The notes below the pieces were generated by a model, which saw only the letters and a list, made by a program, of their open reading frames with translations, did no database searches and had not been told where the DNA came from. The position numbers and the translations under genes were made by a program. From Ustulina deusta (Eukaryota; Ascomycota; Sordariomycetes; Xylariales; Xylariaceae), in contig JAJNNX010000048.1 of NCBI GenBank assembly GCA_023159155.1, positions 248,001 to 312,000 of the forward strand: a stretch of DNA of 64,000 nt, read 5' to 3'. Positions 33,801 to 44,536 of the stretch are shown here, piece by piece (position 1 is the first letter of the stretch; every line of letters starts with the position of its first letter).

Positions 33801-35019
33801 TCAAGGAAGTTGAGAAAAGGATGAAAGAAGAATCTGAAATACGAAAGATGGTAAGCCTCTTTGAACTTGGCCGAGGAGTTTCATGCGTCTACAGAGAGGC
33901 AGATGCAGCTGCTCTTAGTCCCTTGTTTCCCCTCCATGCCTTTCGCTGACTATTCCAGAAGAAAGAGGATGAAGCACGAAAGCAGGCCGAACACGAGATT
34001 AAGAAGAGAATAGAGGCCGAAAAACGGGCTTATGAAGAAGCCAAGGCGGCTGAAAAGTTGAGAGAGGAAATACGGCAGAAAGCCGAGGCCGAGATGCGCG
34101 AGAAGCAGCAAGCTGAGGAGAGAGCTCTTGAGGCCGCCATGAAACAAGTCGAAGAAGAGAGAACACGACGATGGGCAGCTGAGAGAGCCGAGAGAGACGT
34201 TGAAAATCAGAACCAGATCCATTTCAAGGACGCCATAGGGCGTAAATTCACGATTCCATTCAGTCAAGGACACACCTGGCAGGTAAGGCGGCATCGAATC
34301 ACAAGTTGGTTATAGGTATAAGATGACTGATGCTAGCACAGGGTTTCCGGGAACTTCTTGAAACAGCATTTGCTCATATCGACGTCGTCGGGCCGTAAGT
34401 AATTTTCGGAGTCATACCCCTGTGTTCGCCGTTATAAGAGTAAAAAGCTTCTTTTCAGGCTGGAACCGTATCCTATAACGTTTCCATACTTTCGAAATAC
34501 TCATAGACAACACTTGAAATAACGACAACTAACTCCTATTGCAGCGAGGTGCAAGAGGGCCACTATGATTTGATCGGTCCTGATGGGAGCATCATCCTAC
34601 CACAGGCCTGGGAGCAGATCATCCAGCCCGGTTGGAACATCACGATGCAGATGTGGCCAATTCTACCGCCTAACCCACCGCAACCCCCGGGACTGGTCCA
34701 ACCTTCGCTTTTGGGACCAAATGTACTAGCAAGTGGCTCTCCCCCTCCCCCACCTCCTGCGCCTCCAGACCAGAGTGTGAATGCCGAGGCGGTGATTGAT
34801 GAGTCCGACGAACAAGTGCGGAACTCGACGGAGCAGTCAGGCGACGACATATCATCGGGTTATGGTTCAAGTACCGGCTCTTGGAAAAAATCATCCCGCA
34901 CAAGGAGGATAGCGAATGCGTTCTCAGCATTGAAAACGTCGATATTTCGCAGGCGCCGGCGCGTCGCGTCCGCTACCGCTTCGTCAACGGCATCGTCGCT
35001 TGGAGACGCCTACGTTTAG
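30806..35019 (+). CDS. Large coiled-coil protein with C-terminal fungal ubiquitin-like domain (six exons)
   Basis: Exons 30806..31831, 31881..33534, 33603..33850, 33959..34282, 34342..34394 and 34545..35019 join to 1259 residues with all five introns in phase. Residues 1-190 are Pro/Tyr-rich and disordered. Residues 205-740 are helical (LDEMSRLSRLGHFSAAKKFF; HIDNPYVLVQYADLLLHQGD), possibly TPR-like. About 860-1080 is a long Glu/Lys/Arg coiled coil (AEKKARVEAQERTEQLKSER). A ubiquitin-like domain of the type common in filamentous-fungal proteins follows: FKDAIGRKFTIPFSQGHTWQ, FRELLETAFAHIDVVG, then EGHYDLIGPDGSIILPQAWE and a WNITMQMWPI end. It is intact only after joining exons 4-6. The tail has a polyproline run and a basic RRRRR patch. 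The first donor (GTGGGT) is unusual. Such proteins are uncharacterised; a structural or signalling role is inference. Confidence 0.82.
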
Positions 35020-36158
35020 TATTCTTACATGCCCGAGCTGCGCGTGATAATGCGCGAAGAGCTGCTGAGGCTTATGCCACCACAGCTGAACCGATATCAA
35101 ATACACGAAGCATAAGTAGCTCGGAAAGTTATGTATCGTACATAGGGAGTTGTTCGAACAGTGCGTTCTCTACGGCGTCAGATATGCTTGATTGTGCAGG
35201 ACTGCTCTCTAGGTACACTGATTCAATGTGTTGTATATACGCCTTCATGTTCCTGAGGCTACGGCAAGCAACCGGATGGACTAGGATGATAGTACCCTGC
35301 TCGATAAAATCGCGGCCCGTTCCCAAGCTCGGACTGCCTATGACTGGGTTTCGCGCCAGTTTATTCGCTAAGGGGCACGAAAGGGCACACGACACTATCC
35401 AGTCAGCAGATGGACTCCCCAAAAGACACGGCCCACGGCAGCGTTAACGATCGACGACGTGCGAGAAACAGCAGTCGCCCGCCGACCCTTGCGATGCTCG
35501 AGCCCAGCCTAGAGGCCTCCGTTCCGTAGAGCTTGTTCAGTAATGCTCAGCAAACGGCAGACTCTATGCTGTCGCAGAATGAATGGAGGTAGGTAGGACT
35601 GACTGCTCTTCTGACTATTCAGAGCTTGCGGTTTCATTATGGGAAAACTATGCATGCGTCAAGCCGGGTTAGATAAAAGCTTGCGACGAATGTGATGAGA
35701 GGTAATGCCTGTCACGCTTTATTGAGGATGTCGAATGTGGTCAGGGGAAAGAGTGAGGAGGACCTAATGTTTGCGACTATTGCCGGCGTAAAGTTTACCA
35801 CGTCTGTGGGGTCTTCGAGACAGCAGCATGCGAGATACGACGCGCAGGACACGGAAAGTGAGGGGCTAGTACCATGCGAACGTGGGGCCTTAACGATTCT
35901 TGACGATTCTATATTTAATGATGATGAAGGTTGCTCAGGGAATGGGACTGTTGGTGGCTGGGAAGGGGGGGCATTATTCGAAGACGTCGCTGTGTGATAC
36001 ATATTCAAAAGGTTGCGGCTACGTATATGGGGCAGGTGTTTGTATACAGAGATATTATTGCTATGATTTCTAGTCTGTACATCGCCACAACCTCGAGTCT
36101 AAGGTGGACGCCTCTATCTAGCGAGAAAATCTTTGCGGAATCTATCTCCCCAGTATCT
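35020..36158. other. Convergent intergenic region
   Basis: 3' ends of the ubiquitin-like-domain gene and the MFS gene face each other across 1.1 kb. Short frames occur on both strands but none is supported. Confidence 0.5.
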
Positions 36159-37851
36159 TCATTCCGGGTCTGGTCTCTCGTCCGACGCCTCCTCAACTCT
36201 AGAATATGAGGGTAATTTTAAAAAGAGGGACGCGCAAAACATCAAAACGCATAGACCGGATATGCCAAAGTAAGGTAATCCGATCCAGACACCACCAAGT
36301 CGCATCCCAAGTGAGAATAATGCTGCAAGTGACGGTGAAAGCCACAAATCACTTGCGATGGCCGAGAGGCCTAAGATGGTGAATAGTCGGGTCCGCTGTT
36401 CAGCAGTGACGTAGAGTGTAGCTATCCTTTTGAGGTAACCTTCGCTTGATACGCCGAACGCGAGGATGATAAGACCAAATATGAATCCAGACAGGGATCC
36501 AGACAGGCCGAGGATGAACGTCCCGGTCATTGATGCTATATATGACGCCCGGGCCAGGAACAAGTCGCGTCGTTTGTCATCATCAAAGCGAAGAAAAGCC
36601 GGTGCGCCAGGCTTTACAATTGCCGATGTAACCCACGGCATTATGACGAAGGAAATAGCGATGAAAGCAATGCCGTAGGTAGATTGGATGTAGCCTGTTT
36701 CCGAGATGGGGATGTGATAGCGTTTGGAGGTGAACTGGCTGAGGAACTGGTAAGTACTGAGCACGAGCGAGAGCTGAAGCATTGTGATGAGTAGGATTAT
36801 GATCATCGACGGGGAGGCAAAGACTCTGGCCGATTTCTTCAGTTCGCCAAAGCTCTGCGCAAGGGCTGCCTTGAACTTGCTACTGCCCATCGTATCATCA
36901 TCGTGGGGGTCGTGTTTTAGGCTCTCCGGGACGAGGAAGACAACGAGTGCCGGAAGCACGGTCAATAGGAAGGATATAAAGAAGGGCGGCCAAGGGCCTG
37001 TCGAAGCCATGAGAGTCGAGGCCAGGGCTGGTGCAATCAGATTGCCGACCATGCTGGAGCCGTGGATTTGCATGAAGCTGACGGATCTAATTCCCCAGTC
37101 ATCAATAATAGCCCTTGGATTGTGGCAAAAGACTCACCTCTGGGACTCCGGCACTACATCTGTTGCCATGCTAGTGATGGTGGCGGAGAGAACGGGATTG
37201 CCACCACCGAGCAGATAAAATATTGGCGATAGCCAGATCAGCCGCGGAGAGAGGGTTTGAGGGAACCATCCAACGACCATAATCCAGAGTATCGCAAGGG
37301 ACATGCCGATCAAACCCATGGCAAACACCGGACGTCGGCCAATCCTGGACGGGGTTAGGACAGACGACAATTCCCCGAAGAGAATGCACGCAGACTTACT
37401 TGTCGGCGGCGATACCCCACGGCAATGCAGCGAGAACGCTCACGGCGGCGTTGAGCGACGACATGATGGCGAAGAGGTACGCGAGCTTGGACTGAATGGC
37501 GGCATCCTTGCACATGTCTTCGTCGATGGGCTCGCCGTGGCTATGTATCTGGTCGTAGTACTGGCGACACAAGATATCTTCGAAAATCCTCGTCATGGGC
37601 ATATTCTGGAACCCGCCCGCCGCGGAGCCGACGAAGATGACAACACAGAGGATGAAGACGACAGCGCCGGGCTTCTGGGCCGTCGGCACCGCACGAGCGA
37701 GCCACGCAACGGGAGACGTCTTTCCTCGAAGCCTCGGCCCGTTGGCATGGGCATGGGGAAACCCACTCGTGGCTGGCGGTGCGGCGATGAGGGGCGTTTG
37801 CTCGGTCATATCGGCGGTTTCATGCTCGTCAGAGCCCGACGGCGCGGCCAT
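36159..37851 (-). CDS. Major facilitator superfamily transporter (three exons)
   Basis: Exons complement(37400..37851), (37138..37344) and (36159..37086) join to 528 residues. Introns of 55 bp (donor GTAAGT) and 51 bp (donor GTGAGT) keep phase. The cytosolic N-terminus (MAAPSGSDEHETADMTEQTP) has an acidic/LI-type sorting look. About 12 hydrophobic segments follow, e.g. PGAVVFILCVVIFVGSAAGG, GLIGMSLAILWIMVVGW, PPFFISFLLTVLPALVVFLV, MIIILLITMLQLSLVLSTY, and SGFIFGLIILAFGV. The MFS loop 2-3 motif ADKIGRRPVF is formed exactly at the first splice junction. VPESQR and VPESLK resemble MFS PESP/PETR signatures. A long central loop (about residues 280-305) and another at about 378-395 are charged. The substrate is not predictable. 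MAAPSG is preferred as start over an upstream Met. Confidence 0.88.
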
Positions 37852-38318
37852 CGTCGCGGGGGTCGTCTGGCAATTGAGGGGGAAAAAATAAAAAAATGAA
37901 TAAATAGGTAAAAGATGAAGAATGAAAAACAAGTATCTACGGATTCATTCCCTAACTGGGCGTCTATCTACAATGAGTGGACATCCTTGAGGACATGCTA
38001 TCTTTCAGTGGCTGGCTTTTTGTATGTATTGAGATCTAGATAGATCGTAAGCAGGTCAGGGCGGCGCTGTGGGCTGAGAGGGACCTGGGAAGCGTCCCCA
38101 CGCATAAGCACTAACGCCAAGACGTGGCGGGCTGAGATAGGTAAAGTACGTACCATTCTACCGGTATACCTACTGCAACTCGGAGTTCTGCCTATTAGGT
38201 ACGTAGCACCACTGTTGGAGCCACATCCAAAAATGGCGATTTAGCAAAACAAAGGAAAAATAGGATTGGACAAGATTTTTATGTTATTTTATTACTATTA
38301 TCATTTCTTTCAAGAAAG
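37852..38318. other. Intergenic, MFS upstream region
   Basis: Promoter side of the MFS gene and 3' side of the tRNA. A GTACGTACC-type motif lies at 38145-38155; nothing else is seen. Confidence 0.45.
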
Positions 38319-38333
38319 AAAAAAGATTCAAAA
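38319..38333 (-). terminator. RNA polymerase III-type T-run terminators after tRNA-Lys
   Basis: Reading on the minus strand, a T4 run (38330-38333) and a T6 run (38319-38324) follow about 40-55 bases after the tRNA 3' end. T runs of four or more on the coding strand terminate Pol III. Confidence 0.5.
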
Positions 38334-38373
38334 GTTTGGCTGCTACTCCAGTGACTGGAGGCATCAGGAATTG

Positions 38374-38501
38374 AGCCCGATGCGGGGGTCGAACCTATGT
38401 TCGGATTAGTATTGTCATGTAGATTTTGTCTTCTGATCGAGATGCTCACCCGCAACCTTGAGATTAAGAGTCTCACGCTCTACCGATTGAGCTAACCGGG
38501 C
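38374..38501 (-). tRNA. tRNA-Lys(CTT) with a 55-bp insertion in the T arm
   Basis: On the minus strand the acceptor stem GCCCGGT (from 38501) pairs with ATCGGGC before the discriminator T at 38374. The D arm has GCTC/GAGC and an A box (TAGCTCAATCGG). The anticodon arm is TGAGA-CTCTTAA-TCTCA, giving anticodon CTT with no intron at the usual 37/38 site. The variable loop AGGTT is followed by GCGG, then 55 bp of foreign sequence (38395-38449), then GTTCGACCCCCGC. Removing exactly these 55 bases restores a perfect T arm (GCGGG/CCCGC with a TTCGACC loop). The A and B boxes (GGTTCGACCCC) are both intact, so Pol III transcription is possible. It is either a functional gene with an ectopic intron or an insertion-inactivated copy. 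Confidence 0.85.
38395..38449 (-). other. GT-AG intron-like insertion inside tRNA-Lys
   Basis: The 55-bp insertion begins GTGAGC and ends CATAG, with a TACTAAT branch-point-like element 13-14 bases before the end. These are the marks of a filamentous-fungal spliceosomal intron, which is not expected in a Pol III tRNA gene. Removal as an unusual tRNA-endonuclease intron is an alternative. Confidence 0.7.
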
Positions 38502-39594
38502 AATCAAGCCGTTGAGAGCAGAGAGTATTTGAAAACACTTATACATTGCGTTGTGGTTTTTGGTAATACTTTCTGTGGTCTGTGAATCGTACCAAAGTAT
38601 TGGGTCGTCAACACTATACCCATCTAGGTTAGAGTAGGTACCTAAGTACCACCACACAGGGCATGAATTAGTGGGGTTAGGGGAGTGCCTAGGTACCTAT
38701 TCCGAACTCCGAACACCGTCTAGCTAGTGCAGACCAGTATTGACGCGAGTGTGTTCCAGGGTGTCACGTCGCATTGTTACCTACAAATTGAATGAGACCT
38801 ACCTAGGTTGATGAATTATCAAATCCCCACCCGTCTCTGATTCAAAGATGGGTGGTTTTCTTTCGCCTCACCCGGCATCGAGCTAGGATTGACTTTAGAC
38901 ACCATGCGTGCTTGGTAAGAAAATCAGGGCTCAAGTCATTAGGATGGACCGACAGACCGACCCTCTCATCGTTGTCAATGTCCAGCGCCGCGCACTCTTC
39001 TATACTATTATATCTCGTTTGCTGGCCATTCCTCGTGTGAAGGTTATGCATCTGTGGTTGCTGACTTATTAGCCCTCGATCTATCTGTATCACCCGCGGC
39101 GATACGTCGGAGCTGACTAGGTACTTACACAGTTGGATTCTAGGCTACTCACGAGAATCCCGACTGATGACTTAATCGCGCTGCATACCGCACTACCTCA
39201 TAAGAAGAGGGTTTATGATCGAGAATTTTCTCCATTGCTCCATTGATGCTTCCAACTCGAGCCGAATATAAACAACGAATATGAACAACGAGGACCCAAT
39301 ACTGTATATTTGGGGTCAATCCCTTGCCAGCCTTTGGCACCCAAACCTCTTCTCGCACAAGAGAGGAGGATATCGAGCTTGAACAGGGGGTTATACAGCT
39401 GTCCTAACTCCCGAATATGGAGGATTTGGGATATTCCGCAACATTCCCGATGCACAACCTCCAGTCGGAAAGTAACGATGGAGGCCGCCAGCAGCGCGTT
39501 GGCCGTCAAGTCAGCATCACTCTTCTTACAGACTCCGACCTCCATCAATGCGACATCTGAAACGCGGTTCCGGTGGTAGTTCTGCGGCCGGGGG
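38502..39594. other. Intergenic between tRNA-Lys and the A+T block border
   Basis: No gene is supported. TAGGTAC-type motifs cluster at 38632-38700. Opposing frames at 39150-39580 might be debris of a broken gene but are unrecognised. Confidence 0.4.
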
Positions 39595-39810
39595 CTAGGT
39601 ACTCCGTCCTAGAATCCAGCCGGTTGGATAAATTGGTCTTAGCATGATATCGTAGTGACAATCAACTACGAGGTCAACATATTCCTGTTTCCGAATGTCC
39701 CCGGCCTTGAAACCCAAAATGTCGGCATCCCCGATCAAAATTCGCCCTAAATGAATGCATAGAGTTGGTTTTAGAGGAGACCTGAACCACTTCACATTAT
39801 GGGGTGTCAC
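39595..39810 (-). pseudogene. Possible truncated gene remnant at the left border of the A+T block
   Basis: A 71-codon minus-strand frame with protein-like composition (CIHLGRILIGDADILGFKAG, then EYVDLVVDCHYDIML) stops at 39595 and is cut on its 5' side by the A+T block, which starts about 20-30 bp further on. I recognise no family. It may be the 3' end of a gene destroyed when the repeat block formed, or a chance frame. Confidence 0.25.
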
Positions 39811-39830
39811 TCCGCAGCTGTTATGTTCTG

Positions 39831-42800
39831 AATAATAAATTTGAATTGTAAAAGTAATAGTCCTTATCTATTAATCTACGGACTAAAACTAGCTATATAG
39901 ATAAGATTACGTATATAGATCTACACATAGCGAAACTCCTTTTAACTAAGCATTATAAATAAAAGAAAATTGATTTAATTTAGCTATAGCAATAAAAACT
40001 AATTTAGCATAGCTTTTTTTAGTAGTAAAAATATATAAATATATTAAAAATAATTAGAAATTATTAATAAATAATTCTAATATAAATAAAATAATTTAAT
40101 AATATTAAAAAAAATTAAACTTAACTTATAATAAATAAATAAAAAGTATTAAGTAGTTTAGCTAATTATATAAATATTAGTTCTTTTTTTAAGAATATTT
40201 TAAAGTTAGATTATTTTTTTTAAACTAATTAAGTTTAGCTTTAATATAATTAAAATATTTATTATAGCTTTTATTATATTTGTTATAATATTTAACTATT
40301 TTTTTTTAATTATAATTTAGGTTTAATTAACTAGTTATATTTTTATTTTAATAATCTAAAACTAAAAATATTAAATATTTTTTTAAAATATTATAGTTTA
40401 TAATTTAAACTAATAATTTTAAGTTTATATTTTGTTTTAATTGTTTAATTATAGTTTTAGTTTTTTTTAATTTAGCTTAAGCTATTTTATAGTTATTTTT
40501 AATTTTAATACTTTTTTAATTTTGCTATATATTACTTTGCTTTAATTAATTAATTTTTTGTTAATTTTTAAATATTAATTTTTTTAGGTTAATAATTTTA
40601 GTTTTTAAGTTAGTTATTTTAGCTAAATAAAAATTTTTTGTTAGGTTAAGTACTAAACGTTTAGTATAGGCTTTTTTTTTTAGTTTTTTAAAAAAAAATT
40701 TAGATAATTTATTAATAAATTTTTTATTTATAATAAAAAAAGCTAATATAACTAATTTAGTTTGGTTAATATATATACTAGTTTAGAAATAAAAATCTAA
40801 TTATTTTATTTAAACTTAAAAAAAAAAAAAAATTAAAATAAAATTAATTAAGTATTGCTTTTTATTTAATAAAAAAATAAAAAAATTAATATTTATATTT
40901 TATATATTTAGTAGTTTGTTTAAATATTAGATTAGATTATATTAAACTAAATAGTTTTTAAAGCTTTTTTATAGTTTATTTTTATTTTTTAAAATAAAAC
41001 ATTAATAAACTTTAATATTTTCTAATTTTATAAAATTATTTTTTTATAAAACTTTTTATAAATTAAAATATTTATTTATTTTATTAATTAATTTATATAG
41101 GTTATATATAAAAATATATATTATAATTTTTTTTTAAATAAATCAAATAGTTAACTTATAAAATTAGCTAATCTAGTTTCTAGCTTATAAATACTATTTT
41201 TAATTTATAATAGCTATAAAAAAATTAATAATAATAAAATATTTTATTTATATAAAAAGCTTAATTTTTATAAAGAACTTTTAAGCATTATTTTTTTTTT
41301 TAGTATTAAAAATATTAAAAGTTAGTTTTTAAAATATATTAAAATTTTTAACTAAATATTAAAAAAAAAAAAAAGTTAATTTTTTTTATTTTTATATTAT
41401 ATTAAATAATATAAAACAAACTAAAATATTTAAAAATAAAAAACTTTTAAGTTAAAAATAATATTTATTATTTTTGCTAAAAAATAAAAATAACTAATTA
41501 TTGTTTATTTTTAAATAAAAGCTAAAATTAGTTTTTTTATATAAAAGTATTATTACTAAGATTTATTAATTAATTATATTTAATTTATAAAAAACTAAAT
41601 ATTTTATAAGTCTAAAACATTTTTAAAAGTTCTTTTAATAATAAAAAAATATATTAAATTATAAAAATTATTAAATATAATAACTAGTATTAGAGCTATT
41701 ATTTAAGCTTAGAAATCCTTTATTATTTATTTAATTTTTATTACTTTAAGAACTAGGGTTTTTTTTATATAGCTTTTTTTTTAAACTTATTAGTACTAAT
41801 TTTTAAATAGTTCTATTTTTATTTATTTATTATTTTTAATCTTTTTTTTAGTGCTATTTTTTTATTTTTATTAGCTCTAATATCTATTTTTTAACTATTT
41901 CTAATTTTTTTATTTATTTAAATATCTAATCTAGTTTTTATTTTATAGTAGCTATATTATTATTTTAAATAACTAATGCTATACTTATATTTTTTAAAAG
42001 ATTATTATAAAATAAAATATTTAAAGCAATAAATTTTTTTTTAATATTTATAAAACTTTATTGTTTAGTTTATTTTTATTTTTTAGTTTATAAAAACTAA
42101 TCTTTTAGTTTATAAAAACTAATCTTTTAGTTTTTAATAAATATCTAAACTTTTTAGACCTAATAATATATTTTTATTATAATATTTATTAAAATTATAA
42201 GTATATTTATTAACAAAATGCTTATTATTGCTTTTTGTTTTAGACTTTTTTTATTTTAAGTTTTAAAGATTTTTTTTTAATCTATAGTATTAGTTAGATT
42301 TTTGTTTAGATCTACTAGAATTATTTCTAGTTTTTTTTTTTGTACTTTTTTATATAAATCGGAAGTTTTTTTAATATTTTCTAGTTTTTTTAAATTAATA
42401 ATATTAGTAAAATCGCTCTTATTATTTAAGTTATTTAAGCTAAACTTTTTATAAGTATTATTAGAGCTGCTTTTTTTTTTTACTAAAGGTTATTTTTTAA
42501 TCTAATAATTATTTTAATAATATAAATTCTTTAATAATTAGTTAGCTAGAATAATTAATCTAATTTTTTTAAGTTTTTTTTAAAATATATTTTAATTAAA
42601 TATTTTAAGCTAAAACAAATATAAAATAGTTTAGTTTAAGCAAATTAAAAAAAAACTTAACTTAAAAAGTTTATTAATTATACTAGCTATACTAAGTTTT
42701 TTATTAAAAAGTTCTTATTATTTTAAAGCTATAAAATATTTTTATTTTATTTTTTTAAAAATAATAATAAATAATAAAAAATCTTTTTTGTTTAATTTAG

Positions 42801-44240
42801 TTTATTAAAATATTATACTAATATATAAATATAAATATATTTTTTTAAGATATTATGATATTTTGCTAGTATTAGTTTTAAATAAGTAAATAGGTTTGGT
42901 TTTTTTAGTTTTTATTAAAAAAAATTAAATAGTTTTAGATTTAGTAATAAATTAATCGTACGCAATTATGGACCCCTTCGTACGAAGGGGTCTAGCCAAG
43001 GGGGGTCTAGGCCAAGGGGTCCGGCTAGGACCTACCTATAGACCCTTCCGTACGGAAGGGTATATAGGGGGCTCCTACCTACCCATTTCCTTCCTTTCTT
43101 TCCTTTCCTTTGAGTGTGGCATATAGTGAATAGACTGTATTCCACCAACCTTGCAGGCATGTACTGCTGCCTTGGAAATATGCAGTACACTCCATTCAAA
43201 CATTTTTAATATTTTTATAGCTAGTAAGCTTATTATTATTATTTTTTTAGTTTAAAAATAAATGTTTAGTAAGCTAGTTTTTTATTAGTAATAAGCTAAA
43301 TTAAAAATTATTATTAGGTTTGTTTTATTTTTTATATTATATTTTAATATAAATAAAGTTTTTATTTTTCTAAATTAGGTAGTAAATATTAGAAAAAAAA
43401 GTTAGTTTATTTTATATTAATTTAATTAATGCTTTATTTTTTATAAATATTTTTAAATTAAAAACTTGTTTAATAACTACTAAAAAACTTTATTAGATAA
43501 ATTTAAAATAAATATTTAAAAATTAGTATTTAAAAAAAAAATCTAAATAAAATAGAAATATTTTTTATTTTTATTGGTTTGTTTAATTTAATTTTTTATA
43601 ATTTGTTTTAATTTTAGAAATAGCTATATAAGTTTTTTTTTAATATTAAGTAATAACTAGGTTTTATTTATTAATACTTTATTTAAGCTAGAACTAATAT
43701 TTTTTATTAAAAAAATATTTAATTTTATAAAATATTAATTTATAGCAATTTTTTTTAGTAATACAAACTAGCAAATATATATAATAACTAAAAAGAACTT
43801 TTTTTTAGTTTTTTTTTTATAATTTTATAAAAAAACTATTTAGTAATAGCTAAATTAGATTTATTAGCTATTTTTTATAGGCTAGTTTTAAACTTAAATA
43901 TATTTTTTTATAAGTTAGCTTTAAATATTTTATATTATATATAAAATTAAAATTTTTAATTATTAGTAGTTTTATTTAATATTAAAGTTAATTTTTATAA
44001 AAATAGTTTTAAATATAGTATATTAAAGATTTTTTTTTATTTTTTATTAGATCTTTTTATAAGTTTTTAGAAGTTTTTTTTAAATAAATAAAACTTAAGC
44101 TAGTTTAAATAATATATTTTTTTAAATTCTTTTTTAAGTTTAAAGTAATTTTTTTAAGTTTTTTTAAATATAAAAATTTTTTTATTTTAGAAATTTTATT
44201 ATTATTTTTTATACTAATTTTTTTTAAAGCTTAAAAATAT
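39831..44240. repeat. A+T-rich, RIP-like repeat block, left part
   Basis: Almost entirely A and T. The remaining C and G sit mostly in AGCT, GCT and AAG contexts, while CpA and TpG are rare. No gene is readable in any frame. This is the pattern left by RIP (C-to-T at CpA, both strands). A GC island interrupts it at 42957-43215. The original elements cannot be identified. Confidence 0.8.
42957..43215. other. GC-balanced island with two perfect palindromes inside the A+T block
   Basis: About 260 bp of normal composition. It has a 22-bp perfect palindrome at 42971-42992 (arms GACCCCTT, centre CGTACG) and a 20-bp one at 43042-43061 (arms ACCCTTC, centre CGTACG). Between them AAGGGG/CCAAGGGG motifs repeat in TAGGCC-type surroundings. 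The right half (TCCTTTCTTTCC, then a unique segment to ACTCCATTC) is unrelated. No coding sequence. Confidence 0.75.
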
Positions 44241-44510
44241 TGCAGCAGGGCTGGTGCTAGCGGCCCGCTGGCAGCTGCGAATGTGGCTGTACGTCAATTG
44301 TTAGCCGTATTCGGGCCGCCCGCGGCCCGAACCGGCTGATCTTCGGCTGTATTCAGGGGGTTCGAATAGCTATAAAAGCCTTCGAACTTCTTAGAGCAAT
44401 ACTTACTTCAGACCCATAGCAATTTATACTAGTTTTCTAGTAGCAGGCGCTCTAGTTTGTTTTTGTTGTTTTTAGTTGTTTTTGGTGTCGAGTTGCCCCG
44501 TTCTTTTTTA
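44241..44510. repeat. Left LTR
   Basis: 270 bp starting TGCAGCAGGGCTGG. It differs from the right LTR at 13 positions by my count, all transitions. Its last bases read TTA where the right copy has TCA. Confidence 0.88.
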
Positions 44511-44536
44511 ATGGTGTTCTCGGTAAGGCTACGATA

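Noticed and set aside
34881..35447. 188-codon plus-strand frame after the ubiquitin-like domain
   Set aside because: It overlaps the last exon in another frame and lacks a splice link; the annotated frame continues the family sequence.
36466..37899. Several plus-strand frames over the MFS gene
   Set aside because: Antisense shadows; the minus strand has a spliced MFS frame with the ADKIGRRP motif.
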